From Candidatus Phocaeicola excrementigallinarum (GTDB taxonomy: Bacteria > Bacteroidota > Bacteroidia > Bacteroidales > Bacteroidaceae), in assembly GCA_019120125.1 (NCBI GenBank), contig DWVR01000052.1, positions 1 through 62,551 of the forward strand: DNA of 62,551 bases, written 5' to 3'. Shown here piece by piece: positions 35,875 to 45,605 of the stretch. Every line of letters begins with the position of its first letter. The stretch's first letter is position 1. The translations under genes were made by a program, and so were the position numbers. Below the pieces are notes generated by a model. That model was not told the DNA's origin and ran no database searches. It saw nothing but the letters and a program-made list of their open reading frames with translations.

Positions 35875-37080
35875 ATGGGACAGGTTTTATTGACTGAGAT
35901 TCAGAAGGGTGTGAAAAGCGCCTTGATAAAACGCCGGATCATTTCCCATTTCATTTATGCTGGATGTACTACCATAACTGAATTGTCGAAGGCGGTCGGG
36001 CTGAGTGTGCCTACAGTCACTAAGTTTGTGGATGTAATGTTGAAGGACGGGTATGTGAATGATTACGGTAAGCTGGAAACAAACGGTGGCCGCCATCCCA
36101 GTCTGTACGGGTTGAACGCTGATTCCGGATATTTTGTCGGCGTAGCTGTCTCGATAAATTCATTGAAGATATGTTTGATAAATTTCAAGGGGGATGTCTT
36201 GAAGATGACTTCCGACATTCCGTTCTCTCTTGAGAATACGCCTGAGTGTCTGGAGGGGATATGCCGGGAGGCGAGGAGCTTCATTGACGGTCTTGACATT
36301 GACCGTGAGAAGATCCTTAATGTCTGCATGGGGATCACAGGGCGCGTCAATCCGGAGACCGGTTGCAGTTACACCCATCTTACGTTTACAGAAAAACCGT
36401 TGGCTGAGGTGCTTACGGAGCGGCTTGGAATCAATGTATGTATTGATAATGACAGCCGTGCCATGGCTTACGGCGAATATATAATGAGGAATGACAAATG
36501 TGCCAGGAATCTGATTTTCATTAATGTCAATTGGGGACTTGGAATGGCCATCATCATCGATGGAAAGCTTTATTCGGGTATGTCGGGATTTGCCGGTGAG
36601 TTCGGTCACAATTATGGCTACGATAACCAGCAGATCTGTGATTGCGGAAAAAAGGGATGTATTGAGACAGAGGTGTCGTGTTCCGCATTATACAGGAAAT
36701 TCATTGAGCGGCTGCATAACGGGGAAAACTCGATTCTTTTGAAAGAAAAGTCGATAGATGAGATTACACTTGATGATATTATCTCCGCCGTGAAGAGGGA
36801 GGATGTGCTGGCCATTGAGATTGTGGAGGAAATCGGTGCGAAACTGGGACGTCACATCGGAGAGATGATGAACATATTCAATCCTGAGCAGGTGATTGTC
36901 GGTGGGGAATTCTCTCGTGTAGGTGTATATCTTCTTCCGCCTGTAATCGCTTCAGTCCGCCGTTATACGTTGAATCTGATGTATCGTGATTCTGACATCT
37001 CCATTTCTGAATTGAAAGAGAATGCGAATGCCGTAGGTTCGGCTCTGCTTGCGCGGAGTAAATTCTTTGCGTTGGATTGA
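35875..37080 (+). CDS. ROK family transcriptional regulator (NagC-like)
   Basis: A 401-residue protein. The N-terminal winged helix-turn-helix (about 18-75, ITELSKAVGLSVPTVTKFVDVM) is followed by a ROK sugar-kinase-like domain with VNWGLGMAIIIDGKLY, FAGEFGH and the zinc-binding CDCGKKGCIE motif. NagC-type ROK regulators sense amino-sugar phosphates. Its divergent position to nagB makes control of the nag genes likely, but that is inference. Confidence 0.9.
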   Translation: MGQVLLTEIQKGVKSALIKRRIISHFIYAGCTTITELSKAVGLSVPTVTKFVDVMLKDGYVNDYGKLETNGGRHPSLYGLNADSGYFVGVAVSINSLKICLINFKGDVLKMTSDIPFSLENTPECLEGICREARSFIDGLDIDREKILNVCMGITGRVNPETGCSYTHLTFTEKPLAEVLTERLGINVCIDNDSRAMAYGEYIMRNDKCARNLIFINVNWGLGMAIIIDGKLYSGMSGFAGEFGHNYGYDNQQICDCGKKGCIETEVSCSALYRKFIERLHNGENSILLKEKSIDEITLDDIISAVKREDVLAIEIVEEIGAKLGRHIGEMMNIFNPEQVIVGGEFSRVGVYLLPPVIASVRRYTLNLMYRDSDISISELKENANAVGSALLARSKFFALD

Positions 37081-37104
37081 TGATGATGAGGCGTATCTGA
37101 TCTT

Positions 37105-37184
37105 GGACACAAAGACACGGGGACACAATGTCTTGGCCGTGACTTTCGTCTGTTTTCGTTTTGTGCCTGTGTGCCTTTGTGTTC
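37105..37184. repeat. Intergenic inverted repeat, ACACAAAGACAC type
   Basis: Arms 37105-37127 and 37162-37184 (about 23 bp, several mismatches) contain ACACAAAG and CTTTGTGT. It is related to the repeats at 9591, 11486 and 43296. It lies between the convergent ROK and HAD genes and may serve as a terminator for either. Confidence 0.6.
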
Positions 37185-37218
37185 AATTCTTTTTTTGGGG
37201 TATTCTTGTCTTTACTTG

Positions 37219-37962
37219 TTATCCAGCGTGGCAGTTCTTGAATGTTTGATAAAGGGTATCCCAGCTTTCATTGAATGCCTGCATGGACGGGAAGAGCAGG
37301 TCGGCTCCTTCATCAAGCAACGCTTTGTCCGGAAGGGGACCTGTATTAAGCGCTACGGTAAAGATGCCTGCGGCTACTCCTGCCCGCACGCCCAAAGGCG
37401 CGTTCTCAACCACAATGGCCTCACAAGCATTGATGTGTGCTTTCTGTAGGGCCATTAGATAAGGTTCCGGATTCGGCTTTCCGTATTTTACGTCGAAAGC
37501 GGTCACCATGAGTTCTTTCTTGAAGATCTGAGGAAAATAATGGTTCAGTTTGTCGAGCAGCGAGAGTTGGCCGGAACCGGTCACTATGACGGGTATAATT
37601 CCTTCGTCCTTGATTTTTCGCAGCACCTCGTATGCGCCTTCCATCGGTTCCGCTTTGGACAGGGCATTGAATATGTCACTTTTTGTCTTGTAGATTTCCT
37701 TTATTTCCTGTTCGTTGGCCTGATGACCTCTTTCACGTTGGCTGATAATGTTGATTGTGCCCGCGCCGGTGCGTCCTTCATGTAGGTAAGCTTCTTCACG
37801 CGTCATGTGCATTCCGTATTGTTTCATGGCTTCCTGCCATGCCACGGCATGGTTTTTCATGGAATCGAACAGTACACCGTCCATGTCGAACAATACGGCT
37901 TTCAGGTCAATGCGGCTGTAATGATGTGAATGTAAGTAATTTTGGATAGCTTCTTGGAACAT
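37219..37962 (-). CDS. HAD family hydrolase (beta-phosphoglucomutase-like)
   Basis: A 247-residue cytoplasmic HAD phosphatase or phosphomutase. The nucleophile motif is LFDMDGVLFDS (Asp26 and Asp28), motif II is VTGSG, the Lys motif is KYGKPNPEPY and the last motif VVENAPLGVRAG. The alpha-helical cap between about 40 and 105 places it in subfamily IA. The substrate is not predictable; hexose phosphates are common. A promoter was not identified. Confidence 0.88.
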   Translation of the reverse strand: MFQEAIQNYLHSHHYSRIDLKAVLFDMDGVLFDSMKNHAVAWQEAMKQYGMHMTREEAYLHEGRTGAGTINIISQRERGHQANEQEIKEIYKTKSDIFNALSKAEPMEGAYEVLRKIKDEGIIPVIVTGSGQLSLLDKLNHYFPQIFKKELMVTAFDVKYGKPNPEPYLMALQKAHINACEAIVVENAPLGVRAGVAAGIFTVALNTGPLPDKALLDEGADLLFPSMQAFNESWDTLYQTFKNCHAG

Positions 37963-37985
37963 TTTGTTTGGATTTCATTTGTGTG

Positions 37986-38048
37986 AAAACAGGCACGGGC
38001 TTTACGGTGTGTCATATTATTGATGTTATTCCGTAAAACTCGTGCCTG
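37986..38048 (-). terminator. Terminator of the lysS-gpsA-pgi operon
   Basis: An 18-bp stem with two G-U pairs, CAGGCACG at 37990 against CGTGCCTG ending at 38048, with a 23-base loop. On the minus strand it is followed by GTTTTC. It lies 20 bp past the pgi stop. Confidence 0.7.
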
Positions 38049-38067
38049 GATGTCTCATGTCAGGCTT

Positions 38068-39417
38068 TTATTTTTTCAAGCGTGCCTGAATCAGTTCTGA
38101 TTCTTTTTCATAGCCCGGTTTGTTGAGCAGGGCGAACATGTTTTTCTTGTATGCCTCTACTCCCGGTTGGTTGAACGGATTAACTTCAAGCAAATAGCCG
38201 CTGATGCCGCAGGCTTTCTCGAAGAAATAGATCAACTCTCCCAGATAATATTCGTTCAGTGCCGGAACACTGATATGGAGGTTGGGAACGCCACCGTCCA
38301 CGTGAGCAAGCTGCGTACCCAATTCTGCCATCTTGTTGACTTCATCAATGCGTTTTCCGGCGAGGAAGTTCAGGCCGTCAAGATTCTCGTCATCACTTGG
38401 GAAGTGCAGTTCGTGGTTGGTGGTCTCTACGGATACTACAGTCTCGAAGATGGTACGTTCGCCTTGCTGAATCCATTGGCCCATTGAGTGAAGGTCAGTG
38501 GTGAAGTCCACGGAGCTGGGATAGATGCCCTTGTTGTCTTTTCCTTCAGACTCGCCGTACAGCTGTTTCCACCATTCCATGAAGTAATGGAGTTTCGGAT
38601 GGAAGTTCACCAGAATTTCTATTTTCTTGCCTTCACGATAGAGCTCGTTACGGGTGGCCGCGTATAAGGCTGACGGATTCTCGTACATATTTCCGTTGGC
38701 GCAGACTTTTTCCATTTCGCGTGCGCCGGCTACCAGTTGTTCAATGTCGAATCCGGCCACTGCGATAGGAAGCAGGCCGACCGGAGTCAATACAGAGAAA
38801 CGTCCTCCTACGTTGTCGGGGATGATGAATGATTTGTAGCCTTCCTTGTCGGCGGTGGTACGTGCGGCACCTTTCTTAGCGTCAGTTACGGCAACGATGA
38901 CCTTTCTTGCCATTTCCTTTCCACGTTGTTTCTCACACTGTTTCTTCAAAAGACGGAAAGCAAGAGCGGTTTCAGTGGTAGTACCGGATTTTGAAATGTT
39001 GATGACACCGAATTTCTTGTCTTTCAGATAAGAGGTCAGTTCAAACAAGTAATCTTCACTGATGTTGTGACCGGCAAAGATGATAGTCGGATTTCCTGCT
39101 TTTTTTTCTTTCAGCCATGCGAAACTGTCGGAAAGCGCTTCAATGACAGCGCGTGCGCCCAGATAGCTTCCACCGATACCGGCTACAACCACCACCTCAC
39201 AGTTCTCACGCAAAGTCTTTGCGGCAGCCTTCAAATCCTCCAAATGTTCCTTGGTGATAGAAGAAGGCAGGTGGAGCCATCCAAGAAAGTCATTGCCCAG
39301 GCCCGTGCCTTTTTCCAGTGTTTCCATACAAGCTTTTACGTTTTCTTCGTAAGAAGCCACTTTGTCCTTAGAAATGAAATCTAAAGTCTTCTCAATGTTC
39401 AGTTTGATGTTTTCCAT
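38068..39417 (-). CDS. pgi: Glucose-6-phosphate isomerase
   Basis: A 449-residue isomerase of the short bacterial type. It interconverts glucose-6-phosphate and fructose-6-phosphate. Two SIS-like domains are seen, with [11 protein letters not shown] near 80 and [15 protein letters not shown] in the sugar-phosphate site. It lies 11 bp after gpsA, as the last gene of a lysS-gpsA-pgi transcript. Its product joins the fructose-6-phosphate made by NagB. Confidence 0.95.
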   Translation of the reverse strand: MENIKLNIEKTLDFISKDKVASYEENVKACMETLEKGTGLGNDFLGWLHLPSSITKEHLEDLKAAAKTLRENCEVVVVAGIGGSYLGARAVIEALSDSFAWLKEKKAGNPTIIFAGHNISEDYLFELTSYLKDKKFGVINISKSGTTTETALAFRLLKKQCEKQRGKEMARKVIVAVTDAKKGAARTTADKEGYKSFIIPDNVGGRFSVLTPVGLLPIAVAGFDIEQLVAGAREMEKVCANGNMYENPSALYAATRNELYREGKKIEILVNFHPKLHYFMEWWKQLYGESEGKDNKGIYPSSVDFTTDLHSMGQWIQQGERTIFETVVSVETTNHELHFPSDDENLDGLNFLAGKRIDEVNKMAELGTQLAHVDGGVPNLHISVPALNEYYLGELIYFFEKACGISGYLLEVNPFNQPGVEAYKKNMFALLNKPGYEKESELIQARLKK

Positions 39418-39428
39418 AACGGTAAATT

Positions 39429-40424
39429 TTATCTGAAAGAATCAGTTAGTAATTTTATTTCTATCATTGGAGAAATGCGTTCATAGAGGATGTTGTAGAC
39501 GGCGTCCACAATCGGCATGTTCACATGCAGGTGTTTGTTGAGTTCCTTGATGCATTTAGTGCCGTAATATCCTTCAGCGATCATTTCCATCTCTATCTGT
39601 GCGCTTTTCACTGAATATCCTTTTCCGATCATGGTACCGAACACCCTGTTACGGCTGAAGTTGGAATAAGATGTGACCAGCAGGTCGCCCAAGTAGGCGG
39701 AGTCGTTGGTGCAGCGGTTCACCGGATGTACCGTGTCGAGGAAGCGGTTCATTTCCTGAAGGGCGTTTGACACCAGTACGGCCTGGAAATTGTCGCCGTA
39801 CTTCAGCCCGCTGCATATACCCGCTGCGATGGCGTATACATTTTTCAGTACCGAGGCATATTCAATGCCTGCCACATCGGTGTTTACTGAAGTCTTGACA
39901 TAGTGTCCGGCGAGCTGACGTGCGAACATCTTGGCTTTTTCGATGTCCTTGCATCCTACCGTGAGGTATGACAGGCGTTCGAGCGCGATCTCTTCCGCAT
40001 GACAGGGGCCGGCCAGTACCGCGATGTTATCTTCCGGCACATCGTAGACTGCATGGAAATAGTCGGAGATGATCATGTTCTCGTCCGGAACTATACCTTT
40101 GATGGCTGTGACGATGAATTTGTCCTTGAGCTTTACCTTTAGCTTTTTGAGGTGATTTTTCAGATAGGGTGAGGGAGTGACGAAAATCAGCGTGTCGGAC
40201 TCTCTTACTATCTTGTTGATATCTGACGAGAAATTGATGCACTTGATGTTGAAGCGCACACTGGTCAGGTAGGCCGGGTTATGCCCGAGACGCTTGAAGT
40301 CCTCAATGCGGTCGTCCCGGCGCATGTACCAGTTTATCGAGTCGGCTTGGGTCAGTATGATCTTGGCGATAGCCGTGGCCCAGCTTCCTCCCCCCATAAT
40401 CGCTATTTTCCCAGGCAGTTTCAT
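39429..40424 (-). CDS. gpsA: Glycerol-3-phosphate dehydrogenase (NAD(P)+)
   Basis: A 331-residue cytoplasmic enzyme that makes sn-glycerol-3-phosphate for phospholipids. The nucleotide fold starts with [13 protein letters not shown], and the catalytic-Lys region is [15 protein letters not shown]. The start is set at ATG 40424 (MKLPGKI), which overlaps the lysS stop as ATGA; a longer frame to 40439 would overlap lysS further. Translational coupling to lysS is likely. Confidence 0.95.
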   Translation of the reverse strand: MKLPGKIAIMGGGSWATAIAKIILTQADSINWYMRRDDRIEDFKRLGHNPAYLTSVRFNIKCINFSSDINKIVRESDTLIFVTPSPYLKNHLKKLKVKLKDKFIVTAIKGIVPDENMIISDYFHAVYDVPEDNIAVLAGPCHAEEIALERLSYLTVGCKDIEKAKMFARQLAGHYVKTSVNTDVAGIEYASVLKNVYAIAAGICSGLKYGDNFQAVLVSNALQEMNRFLDTVHPVNRCTNDSAYLGDLLVTSYSNFSRNRVFGTMIGKGYSVKSAQIEMEMIAEGYYGTKCIKELNKHLHVNMPIVDAVYNILYERISPMIEIKLLTDSFR

Positions 40425-42145
40425 ATCTTCTCTATCCAATTAGCCACTTCGTCAACACTTGGATTCTTCAGTTCGAGTTTATATTTCTTATTGATTCCGC
40501 AAATGTCCATGTGTACTTTTTGTGGATTCACCTCTTTCATGTCCGCTACCAGATTGTATCCGGCTTTCCGGATTACCGGAATCCATTCTTCTGGAATGCC
40601 AAGTGCGGTGAACTTGTCGGCCGGATCTTTCGGGGTTACTTTTTCAGGGCGCATCTGGGGGAAGAACAATACTTCCTGAATATAGGTCTTGCCTGTCATA
40701 AGCATTACCAGACGGTCGATCCCGATTCCGATTCCGCTGGTGGGAGGCATACCGTATTGCAGTGCGCGCAGGAAGTCCTGATCGATGATCATCGCCTCGT
40801 CATCGCCCTTGTCAGCCAGGCGCATCTGCTCCTTGAAGCGTTCTTCCTGGTCAATCGGGTCGTTCAGCTCAGAATAGGCGTTCGCCAGCTCTTTCCCGTT
40901 GACCATCAGTTCAAAGCGTTCTGTCAGACCGGGCTTTGAGCGGTGCATCTTGGTGAGTGGTGACATTTCCACCGGATAGTCGGTGATGAACGTAGGCTGG
41001 ATGAACGTGCCTTCGCAGAATTCGCCGAAGATCTCGTCTATCAGCTTTCCCTTTCCCATTGTCTCATCAATTTCCATATTCAGTTTTTTGCACACTTCCC
41101 GTATCTGGGCCTCATCCATGCCGTTGAGGTCGTATCCGGTTTTTTCCTTGATGGCATCCAGTATCGGCAGGCGTCGGTAAGGTGCCTTGAAGCTGATGAC
41201 GTTTCCGTCGATTTCGCGTTCGGGTTTTCCGTTCACGGCTATGCAGACAGTCTCAAGTAGCTTTTCAGTGAACGACATCATCCAGTTATAGTCCTTGTAC
41301 TGCACGTAGAGTTCCATGCAGGTGAATTCCGGGTTATGGTTCCGGTCCATACCTTCGTTGCGGAAATTCTTGCCTATTTCGTATACTCCTTCGAATCCAC
41401 CCACGATAAGACGCTTCAGATAAAGTTCCGTTGCGATACGCATGTACATATCGGTGTCAAGGGCGTTGAAATGGGTGATGAACGGTTTCGCGCTTGCTCC
41501 GCCCGCGATATTCTGCAGGGTCGGGGTCTCCACTTCCGTATATCCGGCATCGTCCAGGACGCGGCGGATGGTGCGTATTACTGTCGCGCGTTGCAGGAAA
41601 ATGTCTTTCACCCCATCATTGACTATCAGGTCCACATACCGTTGGCGGTAGCGCAGTTCTGGATCATCAAACTTGTCGTATGCCACTCCGTCCTTGTATT
41701 TCACTATCGGGAGCGGGCGGAGTGATTTGGCCAGTACGGTCAGTTTCCGTGCGTGGATGGACACCTCGCCCGTCTGTGTGCGGAACACGAATCCTTCGAT
41801 TCCGATAAAGTCTCCCAAGTCGAGCAGACGTTTGAATACTACATTATATAAATCCTTGTTTTCCTCCGGACAGATGTCGTCTCGTGTGATATAGATCTGG
41901 ATACGTCCTTTGGAATCTTGCAGTTCCACGAACGAGGCTTTTCCCATGATGCGGCGTGACATGATACGTCCCGCTACCGACACTTCCTTCGGTTCGGCAT
42001 CGTCCTTGAATTCTGCTTTTATATCAGTTGAAAAAGCGTTGGTTACATACTCGGCGGCGGGATACGGATCGATTCCCATCGCTCTCATCTCATTCAGACT
42101 GTTACGTCTGATAATCTCCTGTTCGCTTAATTCTAATACGTTCAT
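40421..42145 (-). CDS. lysS: Lysyl-tRNA synthetase, class II
   Basis: A 574-residue aminoacyl-tRNA synthetase that charges tRNA-Lys. An OB-fold anticodon domain (about 55-165, VAGRIMSRRIMGKASF) precedes the class II core with motif 1 around FLQRATVIRTIRRVL, motif 2 FRNEGMDRNHNPEFT and motif 3 GIGIGIDRLVMLM. It carries a C-terminal extension of about 65 residues beyond motif 3, compared with E. coli. First gene of the lysS-gpsA-pgi operon. Confidence 0.96.
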   Translation of the reverse strand: MNVLELSEQEIIRRNSLNEMRAMGIDPYPAAEYVTNAFSTDIKAEFKDDAEPKEVSVAGRIMSRRIMGKASFVELQDSKGRIQIYITRDDICPEENKDLYNVVFKRLLDLGDFIGIEGFVFRTQTGEVSIHARKLTVLAKSLRPLPIVKYKDGVAYDKFDDPELRYRQRYVDLIVNDGVKDIFLQRATVIRTIRRVLDDAGYTEVETPTLQNIAGGASAKPFITHFNALDTDMYMRIATELYLKRLIVGGFEGVYEIGKNFRNEGMDRNHNPEFTCMELYVQYKDYNWMMSFTEKLLETVCIAVNGKPEREIDGNVISFKAPYRRLPILDAIKEKTGYDLNGMDEAQIREVCKKLNMEIDETMGKGKLIDEIFGEFCEGTFIQPTFITDYPVEMSPLTKMHRSKPGLTERFELMVNGKELANAYSELNDPIDQEERFKEQMRLADKGDDEAMIIDQDFLRALQYGMPPTSGIGIGIDRLVMLMTGKTYIQEVLFFPQMRPEKVTPKDPADKFTALGIPEEWIPVIRKAGYNLVADMKEVNPQKVHMDICGINKKYKLELKNPSVDEVANWIEKI

Positions 42146-42173
42146 TTGTCAGTACTTTAACTCATTTTCGCTA

Positions 42174-42181
42174 CAAAAATA
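42174..42181 (-). promoter_or_regulatory. lysS promoter -7 box
   Basis: TATTTTTG on the minus strand fits TAnnTTTG about 29 bases before the lysS ATG. No correctly spaced -33 element is seen (a TTTG lies only 12 bases upstream). The rest of the 366-bp gap to 42512 shows no gene or repeat that I recognise. Confidence 0.45.
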
Positions 42182-42468
42182 AAAAACATTTTGCAAATTA
42201 TCCATATCAGTCCGTTTCTTTTTGAAATTCTCTGCAGGAATACATGGGAAGTTGCCTGAAACTTTACTGGAATCCGGTATAGACGGGAAAAGGTTCCGGA
42301 TGGTACAGGGCCGTATCTTCAGCCTTCGGCGGATTCCGGATTTTTCATGGCTTCGGATTTGAGGGGCAGGAGGTCGTTTTCTTTGTCAGACCCTTATATC
42401 GGAATGGGCTCGTTTATATTCTTTCTGTCACTTTATGGTGCCGCTTGTTAATTATTTTGATTGTTATA

Positions 42469-42499
42469 TTGGTGTATTATGATTATTTTGTTACCTTTG
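42469..42499 (+). promoter_or_regulatory. Promoter of the nitrilase-family gene
   Basis: TTGG (42469-42472), 19 bases, then TACCTTTG (42492-42499): a good Bacteroidales promoter. The ATG follows 13 bases later, so the leader is very short. Confidence 0.7.
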
Positions 42500-42512
42500 G
42501 GCGGTTCTAAAC

Positions 42513-43280
42513 ATGAAAAACATGAAAGTAATCATATTACAGACTGATATTCGCTGGGCGAATCCCGAGGCAAACAGGGTGCATCTGGATGGGCTGATGG
42601 CTTCCTGTCCGGGTGCCGACTTGTATGTGTTGCCCGAGATGTTTTCCACGGGGTTCTGTACACAGCCCGAAGGGGTGGCGGAGACAGAATGCGAGACGCT
42701 TCAGTGGATGAGGCGGAAGGCGGCCGGGATGGATTGTGCCATTGCCGGAAGTGTCGCCACTGAAACAGAAGGAAAATTCTATAACCGTTTTTATTTTGTC
42801 ACGCCCGACGGGCAGACACAGTGGTACGACAAGAAACATTTGTTCACTTATGGAGGGGAGCATACACGCTATACCGCAGGAAAGGAACGTGTGGTCGTTT
42901 CTTTCCGGGGAGTGCGTTTCCTGTTGCAGGTCTGCTATGACCTGCGTTTTCCGGTCTGGTCGCGCAACCGGGGAGATTATGACGCCATCCTTTATGTGGC
43001 AAGCTGGCCGACACCGAGAGTGGAAGCCTGGAAAGCTTTGCTCCGTGCGCGTGCCATCGAGAACCAGTGTTATGTGATAGCCGTCAACCGGGTAGGAAAG
43101 GACCCTTATTGCGAGTATAGTGGGGGAAGTGCGGTTATCGACCCTTACGGACATACGTTGGCGGCCTGTGAGGACGGGAAAGAAGAATATGCCGGGGCAT
43201 CTGTCCGTATGGATGAGCTGGAGACTTTCCGCAAAAAGTTTCCGGTGCTGGACGATGCGGACGGTTTTGCATTGATATAA
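42513..43280 (+). CDS. Carbon-nitrogen hydrolase, omega-amidase-like
   Basis: A 255-residue cytoplasmic nitrilase-superfamily enzyme with the full Glu-Lys-Cys triad: LPEMF (Glu42), YDKKHLF (Lys107 or Lys108) and VCYDLRFP (Cys141). The sequence is closest in type to YafV/omega-amidase, which hydrolyses alpha-ketoglutaramate and alpha-ketosuccinamate and so clears by-products of glutamine transamination. Its place upstream of an aminotransferase operon fits that role. The substrate is inferred from family resemblance. Confidence 0.88.
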   Translation: MKNMKVIILQTDIRWANPEANRVHLDGLMASCPGADLYVLPEMFSTGFCTQPEGVAETECETLQWMRRKAAGMDCAIAGSVATETEGKFYNRFYFVTPDGQTQWYDKKHLFTYGGEHTRYTAGKERVVVSFRGVRFLLQVCYDLRFPVWSRNRGDYDAILYVASWPTPRVEAWKALLRARAIENQCYVIAVNRVGKDPYCEYSGGSAVIDPYGHTLAACEDGKEEYAGASVRMDELETFRKKFPVLDDADGFALI

Positions 43281-43295
43281 TTGGAAATTTAATGT

Positions 43296-43393
43296 AGAGA
43301 CGCAAAGTCGTGGAGAAGTGTTTTTCTTTTGTGTCCTTTGTTCTTTCGAGGTATAAGATTTTGCACTTCTGCGTCTCTGCGTTTGAATTAAAT
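43296..43393. repeat. Intergenic inverted repeat, GAGACGCA type
   Basis: AGAGACGCA (43296-43304) and TGCGTCTCT (43370-43378) pair perfectly over 9 bp; the right side continues into GCGTTTGAATT, as in the repeat at 9591. It sits directly upstream of iorA, so its hairpin may lie in the leader or promoter region. Confidence 0.55.
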
Positions 43394-43401
43394 AAAAAAA
43401 T

Positions 43402-45021
43402 ATGAACAACAGCGATAAACTTTTGTTATTGGGCGACCAGGCGATAGCCTTGGGTGCCATTCATGCGGGGATTTCCGGTGTATATGCCTATCCGGGAACC
43501 CCCTCCACTGAGATTACTGAATATATCCAGAATTCGCCCTTGGCAAAGGCCAGAGGGTTGCACAGCAGTTGGTGTACGAATGAGAAAACCGCGATGGAGG
43601 CGGCTCTGGGCGTTTCGTACGTGGGCAAGCGCGCGTTGGTTTGCATGAAGCATGTGGGAATGAATGTGTGTGCCGATGCGTTCGTCAATTCGGCCATTAC
43701 GGGTGTCAATGGAGGAATAGTGGTATTGGCTGCGGACGATCCGTCGATGCACTCTTCCCAGAACGAGCAGGATTCGCGTTTCTACGGCAAGTTTGCCATG
43801 GTTCCCATCCTCGAGCCGTCTTCCCAGCAGGAAGCGTATGACATGATGGAGTATGCTTACGATTTGTCGGAAAAAGAGAAGCTGCCTGTATTGATGCGTA
43901 TCACGACCCGTATGGCGCATTCTCGTGCGGCGGTGAAGGTGAAAGAGAAATTCCTGGACGTGACCTGCACGGGTAAGGAGTCTGTTCCTACCGATTGGGT
44001 CTTGTTGCCGGGAAACGCGCGCCGGCGTTATCTGGAAGTGATTGCGGAACAGCCCCAGCTGCTTGCGCTTTCCGAGAGTTCGCCTTTCAACAAAGCCGTT
44101 CTCAAAGACGGGATGCAGGAGAAAGGGATCGTGGCGTGCGGAATCGGATACAATTATGTGATGGAGAATTATCCGGACGGGTGTCCGTATCCTCTTGTCA
44201 AGATTTCACAATATCCTTTGCCGATGGACCAGCTTACCCGTCTTGCCGATTCGTGCAGAGAGGTGCTGGTGGTGGAGGACGGCCAGCCTTTCGTGGAAGA
44301 ACAGCTGAAAGGACTGCTTCCTTCCCGATATGTGGTGAAAGGACGTTTGAGTGGTGATTTGCCGCGCACCGGAGAACTTACTCCCGATAACGTGAAGGCG
44401 GCTTTGGGCATTGCAAGCGGACAGGTGTATGCTCCGGCCAAGAATCTGGTGCCCCGTCCGCCCGCCTTGTGTGTAGGATGCGGACATAGAGACGTGTATG
44501 ACGCGTTGAACCGTGTGGCGGCTGAATATCCGGGGGCGAAGATTTTCGGAGATATCGGCTGCTATACGCTGGGTGCGCTTCCACCTTTCCGCACATTAAG
44601 CAGTTGTGTGGATATGGGTGCGTCCATCACCATGGCGAAGGGTGCGGCTGATGCCGGACAGTTCCCGGCCATTGCCGTTATCGGTGATTCCACATTCACT
44701 CATTCGGGTATGACGGGCTTGCTGGATGCGGTGAACGACAAGGCGAATATCACCGTAGTCATCTCGGACAACCTCACCACGGCCATGACCGGAGGGCAGG
44801 ATTCCGCCGGAACCAACAAGTTCGAGGCCATCTGTCTCGGTTTGGGAGTGGAGCCGGAACATGTGCGCGTAGTGGTGCCTCTGCCTAAAAACATGGAAGA
44901 GATAACCCGTGTCATCCGTGAAGAGATTGAGTATAACGGGGTTTCCGTCATCATTCCCCGACGTGAGTGCATACAGACATTGAACCGTAAGTTGAAAAAG
45001 AAAAGAGCAGAGAAGAAATGA
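43402..45021 (+). CDS. iorA: Indolepyruvate ferredoxin oxidoreductase, alpha subunit
   Basis: A 539-residue alpha subunit of the aryl-pyruvate:ferredoxin oxidoreductase. It converts indole-, phenyl- or hydroxyphenyl-pyruvate with CoA into aryl-acetyl-CoA and reduced ferredoxin, and may run backwards. The N-terminal pyrimidine domain has YPGTPSTEITEY, and the TPP-binding domain shows CVGCGHRDVYDAL (about 355) and GDIGCYTLGALPPF. The archaeal enzyme ends in a ferredoxin-like domain with two 4Fe-4S Cys clusters; here the chain ends KLKKKRAEKK without those cysteines. It overlaps iorB by 4 bp (ATGA). Confidence 0.92.
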   Translation: MNNSDKLLLLGDQAIALGAIHAGISGVYAYPGTPSTEITEYIQNSPLAKARGLHSSWCTNEKTAMEAALGVSYVGKRALVCMKHVGMNVCADAFVNSAITGVNGGIVVLAADDPSMHSSQNEQDSRFYGKFAMVPILEPSSQQEAYDMMEYAYDLSEKEKLPVLMRITTRMAHSRAAVKVKEKFLDVTCTGKESVPTDWVLLPGNARRRYLEVIAEQPQLLALSESSPFNKAVLKDGMQEKGIVACGIGYNYVMENYPDGCPYPLVKISQYPLPMDQLTRLADSCREVLVVEDGQPFVEEQLKGLLPSRYVVKGRLSGDLPRTGELTPDNVKAALGIASGQVYAPAKNLVPRPPALCVGCGHRDVYDALNRVAAEYPGAKIFGDIGCYTLGALPPFRTLSSCVDMGASITMAKGAADAGQFPAIAVIGDSTFTHSGMTGLLDAVNDKANITVVISDNLTTAMTGGQDSAGTNKFEAICLGLGVEPEHVRVVVPLPKNMEEITRVIREEIEYNGVSVIIPRRECIQTLNRKLKKKRAEKK

Positions 45022-45605
45022 AAACAGACATTATACTTTCAGGAGTAGGAGGACAGGGAATCTTGTCCATCGCTACCATTATCGGTGAGGCGGCCACGCG
45101 GACGGGACTGGCCTTGAAGCAGGCCGAGGTGCACGGAATGAGCCAGCGTGGGGGAGACGTGCAGTCGAATTTGCGCCTTTCGGACGCTCCTATCGCTTCC
45201 GATCTGATCGCGTTGGGTACGGCCGACATGATTATCTCGCTGGAACCGATGGAGGCTTTGCGTTATTTGCCTTATCTTTCCAAGGACGGATGGATCATTA
45301 CCTCGTCCGCTCCGTTCAAGAATATACCGAACTATCCTGACGAGCAGGCTTTGGCCGATGAACTGAAGGCCCAGCCTCATCTGGTGTCACTTGATGTGGA
45401 GGGACTTGCCAAGGAGAATCAGATGCCGAAGTCGGCCAACGTGATTCTGTTGGGTGCGGCAGCTTCGTTTCTGAAGATTCTGGATCCGGTTACGTTGCGT
45501 GAGAGTGTAGGACGGATTTTCGCGTCGAAAGGAGAAGAGGTGGTCAACATGAATTACCGTGCTTTTGACATCGGTCATGAGTATGTGAAAAGTTTGGGTC
45601 TATGA
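45018..45605 (+). CDS. iorB: Indolepyruvate oxidoreductase, beta subunit
   Basis: A 195-residue gamma-type oxidoreductase subunit (GVGGQGILS near the start, VHGMSQRGGDVQSN). It forms the IorAB complex with the upstream gene product. Start and stop overlap both neighbours by 4 bp, which suggests coupled translation and fixed stoichiometry. Confidence 0.92.
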   Translation: MKTDIILSGVGGQGILSIATIIGEAATRTGLALKQAEVHGMSQRGGDVQSNLRLSDAPIASDLIALGTADMIISLEPMEALRYLPYLSKDGWIITSSAPFKNIPNYPDEQALADELKAQPHLVSLDVEGLAKENQMPKSANVILLGAAASFLKILDPVTLRESVGRIFASKGEEVVNMNYRAFDIGHEYVKSLGL

